A stretch of 9,349 nt of DNA from Rhizobium sp. Q54 (lineage in GTDB: Bacteria > Pseudomonadota > Alphaproteobacteria > Rhizobiales > Beijerinckiaceae). A program made the position numbers and the translations under genes. Position 1 is the first letter of the stretch. Each line of letters starts with the position of its first letter. Where the stretch lies: assembly GCA_945903655.1 (NCBI GenBank), contig CAMDOY010000123.1, forward strand, positions 1 to 9,349, in the 5' to 3' direction. This document shows, piece by piece, positions 5,564 to 9,349 of this stretch. The notes under the pieces were generated by a model. It did not search any database, was not told where the DNA came from, and worked only from the letters and a program-made list of their open reading frames with translations.

Positions 5564-5565
5564 CC

Positions 5566-8500
5566 ATGCTGAAGAATGCAAACCGCCTGAACAAAACCTG
5601 CGATGTCGCCGACACGGATGTTACACAAGAGACATTCATCGTTCAGTTTGATCTGGGGACCGACCCCGCGACAGTAACCGAAAATCTCGAGACCATCGGC
5701 GCCCGGGCGATCAGCACGATCACCCAGCCCATGCCCGATGAGGGGCGCGGGGCGCTGGTTCTGGTGGAGATGGCTGACCCTCAGCCATCCCAACAGGCCA
5801 TCGAGACCCTCTCCAAGATGCCTGGCGTGACTTTCGCGGAACTGAACGCGACAGCGTCCATTCTTGACGCCGCGCCCTCGCATCAGGACGCCGCCTTGCC
5901 TACGCCAACTGAAACGCAAACCGATGCGCCCGCAGATGGAGACGCCATCGCCAGCATCGCCGCCATCAGCAATGACGCCAGCTACGCCAATGGCGGGTTG
6001 TGGAACATGTATGGCGACAAGACCGCCATCACCAACCCATTCGGCGGTCAGGCGGGCGAGGCCTGGGCGGCGGGCTATACGGGCTCGATGAAAACTGTCG
6101 TGGGCGTCATCGACAGCGGCGTCGACTACACCCACCCCGATCTCTATCTCAACATCTGGCTGAACCAGGGCGAAATCTCCTCCGCACTAAAGACCTCCTT
6201 GAAGGATACGGATGGCGACAGCCTCATCACATTCCGCGACCTGAACAACGCCGCGAACAAGGCCTGGGTCACAGACATCAACAAAAATGGCTATGTCGAT
6301 GCTGGCGACCTGCTGAAGGACGCGCGCTGGGCGGATGGCGCAGATCAAGACAACAACGGCTTCAAGGACGATCTGATCGGCTGGGATTTCGCGAACAACG
6401 ACAATGATCCCTTCGATGATAACGGCCACGGCACCCATGTGTCCGGAACCATCGGCGCCATGGGCGGAAATGGCGTCGGCGTCGTCGGCGTCGATTGGAA
6501 CGTGCAACTTGTCGCGATGAAAACCCTGGGCGCGAATGGATCGGGACTGACTTCCAATGGAATCCAAGCGGTCAACTATTTCACGATGGAGTCGAAACTG
6601 GCGACGAGCAGCGAAAACTTTGTCGCGACGAACAATTCATGGACCGGTGGCGGCTTCTCGCAAGCTCTGAGCGATGCGGTAACGCTGGCCGCGAAGAACG
6701 ACATCCTGTTCATCGCCGCCGCCGGAAACTCCGGCGTCAACACGGATGTCTATGCCAACTACCCCTCCAACCTCTCCACCGCCACAACTGCGGGATATGA
6801 CGCCGTCATCTCCGTGGCGTCCTTGACTGACGCGGGCGGACTTTCCTCCTTTTCCAACTATGGCGCGAAGACCGTCGATCTGGCGGCGCCCGGGTCCTCC
6901 ATCTATTCGACCCTGCCGGGCGGCGGTTACGGAACCCTCAGCGGCACCTCGATGGCGACGCCGCTCGTCACTGGCGCCGCAGCGCTTTACGCATCGGCGC
7001 ATCCAGATGCGACGGCGGCGGAAATCAAGGCAGCTATTCTCGCGACGACAAATGCGACAACATCCCTGACGGGCAAGACGGTCACCGGCGGGCGCCTCGA
7101 TATCGGCAATCTCCTCGAATTCGGAACCACATCGAGCGAGATCATCGGCGGCCTCAACACGGACAAGGTTCTTGTCGCCGCTGCGCCGCGGCAATCTGCA
7201 ATCGATTTTGCGGGCGACCAGGACTGGTTCAGGGTCAATATGGTCGGTGGCTATCGCTATGATTTCGCCATGGACGCCGCCGCTGGATCTAACCTTGATC
7301 CATCGCTTTGTCTGCGCAACGCGGCAGGGACCCAGCTCGCCTTCAACGACGACGCTGTGGGCAAGAATTCGCGCCTGTCCTTCACCACCATGACCGATGG
7401 AACCTTTTTCATCAGCGCACAAGCCTACAAGGCCTATGTGGGCGGCTACAAGCTTTCCATGACGGCGACGCAAGTGCCCTTCAATCTGGTTGGCGGGTCG
7501 GGGAACGACGTCCTGACCGGCGGCGCTTTGAATGACACATTGACCGGCCTTGATGGTCGCGACACGCTCGATGGCGGCCTTGGCGCCGACACCATGATCG
7601 GCGGCGTTGGGGACGATGTCTATTATGTCGACAATGTCGGCGACAGGATTGTGGAGCTCAGAGCCCAAGGCGTCGACACCGTCTACGCATCCGTCAGCTA
7701 TACGCTGAGTGATTATGTCGAAAAACTCAATCTGGCCGCTTATGCGAACATCAACGGAAAAGGGGGCATTGACAACAATGTCATCACCGCCAGTTACGGC
7801 AAGAACATCATCGATGGCGGCCTTGGCGCCGACACCATGGCGGGCGGCGCCGACGATGACACCTATTATGTCGATAATGTGGGCGATATCGTCACCGAAT
7901 CCCGCTTTGCTGGCGATGACGCCGTCTTCTCCTCCATCAGCTACAGGCTGACCAGCAATGTCGAGACCCTGACGCTGACCGGATCTGCGAACATCAATGG
8001 GACCGGCAACGATCTCTTCAACAAAATTTATGGAAACGCGGGCAATAATATCCTCGACGGCGGCGCGGCCTGCGACACCATGTATGGCGGCGCAGGCGAT
8101 GACACCTATATCTTCGACAACAACTGCGATTACGCCATCGAATCCGCCAATCAGGGAACGGACACCGTCCTGACCCCAGAATCCTTTTTCTGGCAGGCGA
8201 ACATCGAGATCCTGACCCTGACAGGCAGCGGTAACGCCGGAGGCTTCGGCGATGGCGCCAATAATGTCATGAACGGCAACAGCGGCGCCAATACGCTCTG
8301 GGGCTATGGTGGCAATGACAGCCTGTCAGGCGGCGCGGGAACGGATTACCTCGCGGGCGGGGACGGCAATGACCGCTTGAATGGCGGCCTTGATAATGAC
8401 CTCCTCAACGGGGGTGGCGGCGCCGACATCTTCATCTTCAACAGCGCGCTTGGCCCCACCAATACCGACGCCATCACGGATTTCAGCGTGGTCGATGACA

Positions 8501-8736
8501 CAATCTGGCTTGACCGTGCGATCTTCAGCGCCATCGCCAACACAGGCGCGCTGACCCCTGGCGCCTTCAACATGGGCGCGGCGGCGAGCGAAGCTGATGA
8601 TCGCATCATCTTCAACAGCCTCACGGGCGGCTTGTTTTATGATGCCGATGGCAATGGCGCGCGTGCGGCTATCCAGTTTGCGACCATGAGCAACATGGTC
8701 GGAAAATTGTCCGCCGCCGACTTCGTGATGATCTGA
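5566..8736 (+). CDS. Secreted subtilisin-like (S8) protease with RTX calcium-binding repeats
   Basis: This 1056-residue protein is a likely calcium-dependent extracellular protease exported by a type I system. Order: residues 24-103, I9-like propeptide (TFIVQFDLG); A/P/T-rich linker; about 145-525, S8 domain with D183 (VIDSGVD), H288 (NGHGTHVSG), oxyanion N388 (AAAGNSG) and S462 (SGTSMATP); about 534-641, PPC-like domain (GDQDWFRV); from 643, RTX repeats in modules starting at 669, 750, 831 and 912, exactly 81 residues apart; about 955-1056, C-terminal secretion region with LFYDADGNGARAAIQFATM and final DFVMI. There is no N-terminal signal peptide, as expected for type I substrates. The ATG follows GGAGG (5553-5557) by 8 bases; an in-frame GTG at 5536 has no such site. 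Odd points are the EF-hand-like insert between D183 and H288 and four cysteines, C12, C317-less region excepted: C836 and C854 lie in the RTX part. No exporter genes are in the window. Confidence 0.95.
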   Translation: MLKNANRLNKTCDVADTDVTQETFIVQFDLGTDPATVTENLETIGARAISTITQPMPDEGRGALVLVEMADPQPSQQAIETLSKMPGVTFAELNATASILDAAPSHQDAALPTPTETQTDAPADGDAIASIAAISNDASYANGGLWNMYGDKTAITNPFGGQAGEAWAAGYTGSMKTVVGVIDSGVDYTHPDLYLNIWLNQGEISSALKTSLKDTDGDSLITFRDLNNAANKAWVTDINKNGYVDAGDLLKDARWADGADQDNNGFKDDLIGWDFANNDNDPFDDNGHGTHVSGTIGAMGGNGVGVVGVDWNVQLVAMKTLGANGSGLTSNGIQAVNYFTMESKLATSSENFVATNNSWTGGGFSQALSDAVTLAAKNDILFIAAAGNSGVNTDVYANYPSNLSTATTAGYDAVISVASLTDAGGLSSFSNYGAKTVDLAAPGSSIYSTLPGGGYGTLSGTSMATPLVTGAAALYASAHPDATAAEIKAAILATTNATTSLTGKTVTGGRLDIGNLLEFGTTSSEIIGGLNTDKVLVAAAPRQSAIDFAGDQDWFRVNMVGGYRYDFAMDAAAGSNLDPSLCLRNAAGTQLAFNDDAVGKNSRLSFTTMTDGTFFISAQAYKAYVGGYKLSMTATQVPFNLVGGSGNDVLTGGALNDTLTGLDGRDTLDGGLGADTMIGGVGDDVYYVDNVGDRIVELRAQGVDTVYASVSYTLSDYVEKLNLAAYANINGKGGIDNNVITASYGKNIIDGGLGADTMAGGADDDTYYVDNVGDIVTESRFAGDDAVFSSISYRLTSNVETLTLTGSANINGTGNDLFNKIYGNAGNNILDGGAACDTMYGGAGDDTYIFDNNCDYAIESANQGTDTVLTPESFFWQANIEILTLTGSGNAGGFGDGANNVMNGNSGANTLWGYGGNDSLSGGAGTDYLAGGDGNDRLNGGLDNDLLNGGGGADIFIFNSALGPTNTDAITDFSVVDDTIWLDRAIFSAIANTGALTPGAFNMGAAASEADDRIIFNSLTGGLFYDADGNGARAAIQFATMSNMVGKLSAADFVMI
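7570..8325 (+). repeat. Tandem 243-base modules in the RTX region
   Basis: Equivalent positions recur at 7570, 7813, 8056 and 8299, exactly 243 bases (81 codons) apart. The first 27 bases at 7570-7596 and 7813-7839 are identical, and the third copy (8056-8082) is diverged. Each module has RTX nonapeptides (GGLGADTM, GGxGDDxYY), then a VDNVGD segment, an SYxLxxxVExLxLxGxxN segment and a return to RTX. This implies past in-frame duplication. Confidence 0.85.
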
Positions 8737-8763
8737 TTGCAGACTGCAAAACGCCAAGAAACA

Positions 8764-8794
8764 AGGGCCTCCGCTTTACACAAGCGGGGGCCCT
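8764..8794. terminator. Bidirectional terminator between convergent genes
   Basis: A 13-base-pair stem (8764-8776 with 8782-8794, one G-T wobble) closes a 5-base loop, 28 bases after the protease stop and 20 bases after the end of the minus-strand reductase gene. On the minus strand it is followed by the T-rich TTGTTTCTT, so it fits an intrinsic terminator better for the reductase gene than for the protease gene, which has no T-run after it. Confidence 0.75.
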
Positions 8795-8813
8795 CACTGT
8801 TCGCCAGATAGGG

Positions 8814-9349
8814 TCAGGCCGAAACAGGCCGCTTGATCTCCGGCCCCGAACGCAGAGGTTCATCGCCTCTATAGGCGGCGTCAATCGTCAGTTCACCGCC
8901 CGACACGCGCGAGACGCACACGCAGATCTTCTTGTTTTCCGCATGCTGCGCCTTGCTGAAGAAGACGTCGCGATGGTCGATGGTTCCGGTGTGGGACACG
9001 ATGTCCACCACGCAGAGCCCGCATTCGCCGCGCCTGCAATCGGCCACCACGCCCACGCCCGCCGCTTCCAGCGCCGCCAGCATGGACTGGCCAGGCTCCA
9101 CCTCCACGCTCACGCCAAGGCGCGGCGCATGGACCGTGAAACGCTCGGAGGCGAAGCGTCCGCTGGAGCCGAAGGTCTCGTAGACAAAGCATTCCGGTTT
9201 GCGCCCGCTGGCCTGCCAGAGACCGCGCGCTCCTTCGAGCAGGGCGATGGGTCCGCAGACATAGGCCTCGCCCAGTGGGTCAAGCTTGGCGAATTCCGCA
9301 GCCAGATCCATGCGGCGGCCTTCATCCCCTGCGAAGACCTCGAGCCGCT
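8814..9349 (-). CDS. PDR/VanB-type oxygenase reductase, C-terminal part (5' truncated by window edge)
   Basis: The frame runs off the right edge, leaving about the last 178 residues; the N-terminal FMN domain is not visible. The fragment begins in the NAD(P)H-binding domain (EAYVCGPIALLEGAR) and continues into a plant-type [2Fe-2S] ferredoxin domain. Iron ligands are the CX4CX2C set in DCRRGECGLC (codons at 9036-9038, 9021-9023 and 9012-9014) and a fourth cysteine in VCVSR (8916-8918). The intervening DHRDVFF is typical of phthalate dioxygenase reductase and vanillate demethylase reductase (VanB). Such proteins pass electrons from NAD(P)H via FMN and the cluster to a Rieske oxygenase that attacks aromatic or related substrates. 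The partner oxygenase would lie outside the window, so the substrate is unknown. The gene converges on the protease gene across the terminator at 8764-8794. Confidence 0.88.
   Translation of the reverse strand, partial: RLEVFAGDEGRRMDLAAEFAKLDPLGEAYVCGPIALLEGARGLWQASGRKPECFVYETFGSSGRFASERFTVHAPRLGVSVEVEPGQSMLAALEAAGVGVVADCRRGECGLCVVDIVSHTGTIDHRDVFFSKAQHAENKKICVCVSRVSGGELTIDAAYRGDEPLRSGPEIKRPVSA

Larger units (their letters stand above)
5286..5565 (+). promoter_or_regulatory. AT-rich control region and leader of the RTX protease gene
   Basis: This gene-free stretch between the GDPD stop and the protease ATG differs sharply from its surroundings: 5341-5460 has only 30 G/C in 120 bases. It holds two overlapping inverted repeats (5331-5364), an FNR/FixK-like site (5420-5433), the palindrome TTACGTAA (5438-5445), several copies of a TGTAAC-like hexamer, a -10-like TACAAT (5480-5485) and a leader that can pair with its own Shine-Dalgarno. 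The size and density of symmetric sites suggest a regulated promoter, possibly silenced by a nucleoid protein. Confidence 0.6.

Noticed and set aside
5536..5565. Upstream GTG start for the protease
   Set aside because: It has no ribosome binding site at a proper distance, while the ATG at 5566 follows GGAGG by 8 bases.
6637..7668. Long open frame (343 codons) on the minus strand inside the protease gene
   Set aside because: It overlaps the catalytic serine and PPC regions of an intact protein, and its translation shows no known fold.
7500..8420. Regular DNA repeats that might be a CRISPR array or satellite
   Set aside because: The repeats are in frame within a protein, the units are 243 bases long, and they encode RTX motifs; there are no conserved repeat/unique spacer units.

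Overview
The window reads as chromosomal DNA of an alphaproteobacterium, most likely order Hyphomicrobiales (Rhizobiales). The basis is a GC-rich, densely packed gene set with a recognisable order for that group: a NUDIX hydrolase, rpmG, divK, a DUF3572 gene and an alphaproteobacterial-type dinB, plus EipB (DUF1849), an envelope protein typical of the order. I cannot name the genus from sequence alone.

Layout. Positions 1-704 hold the 3' end of a NUDIX hydrolase gene and rpmG (ribosomal protein L33) with its own candidate promoter and a strong terminator. Positions 705-968 have no gene; related genomes usually carry pleD here. divK (minus strand) diverges from a translationally coupled DUF3572-dinB pair (1437-3016). 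dinB converges on eipB (3025-3888, minus), leaving an 8-base gap. eipB diverges from a second coupled pair, a RidA-family gene and a glycerophosphodiester phosphodiesterase gene (4018-5285).

From 5286 the character changes. A very AT-rich stretch of about 200 bases (30 G/C in the 120 bases 5341-5460) contains nested inverted repeats and an FNR/FixK-like site, and a leader follows that can fold over its own Shine-Dalgarno sequence. It precedes a 1056-residue secreted protease (5566-8736): propeptide, subtilisin (S8) domain with an EF-hand-like insert, PPC-like domain, tandem 81-residue RTX modules and a type I secretion C-terminus. No ABC exporter lies in the window. A bidirectional-looking terminator separates it from the 3' part of a minus-strand PDR/VanB-type oxygenase reductase gene that runs off the right edge.

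How the genes work together: the left half is housekeeping (translation, cell-cycle phosphorelay, lesion-bypass synthesis, envelope integrity, metabolite repair, lipid-headgroup turnover). The protease and its AT-rich control region look like an accessory unit set among these genes. I did not find a clearly new multi-gene system. The least ordinary parts are the protease control region and the protease architecture.
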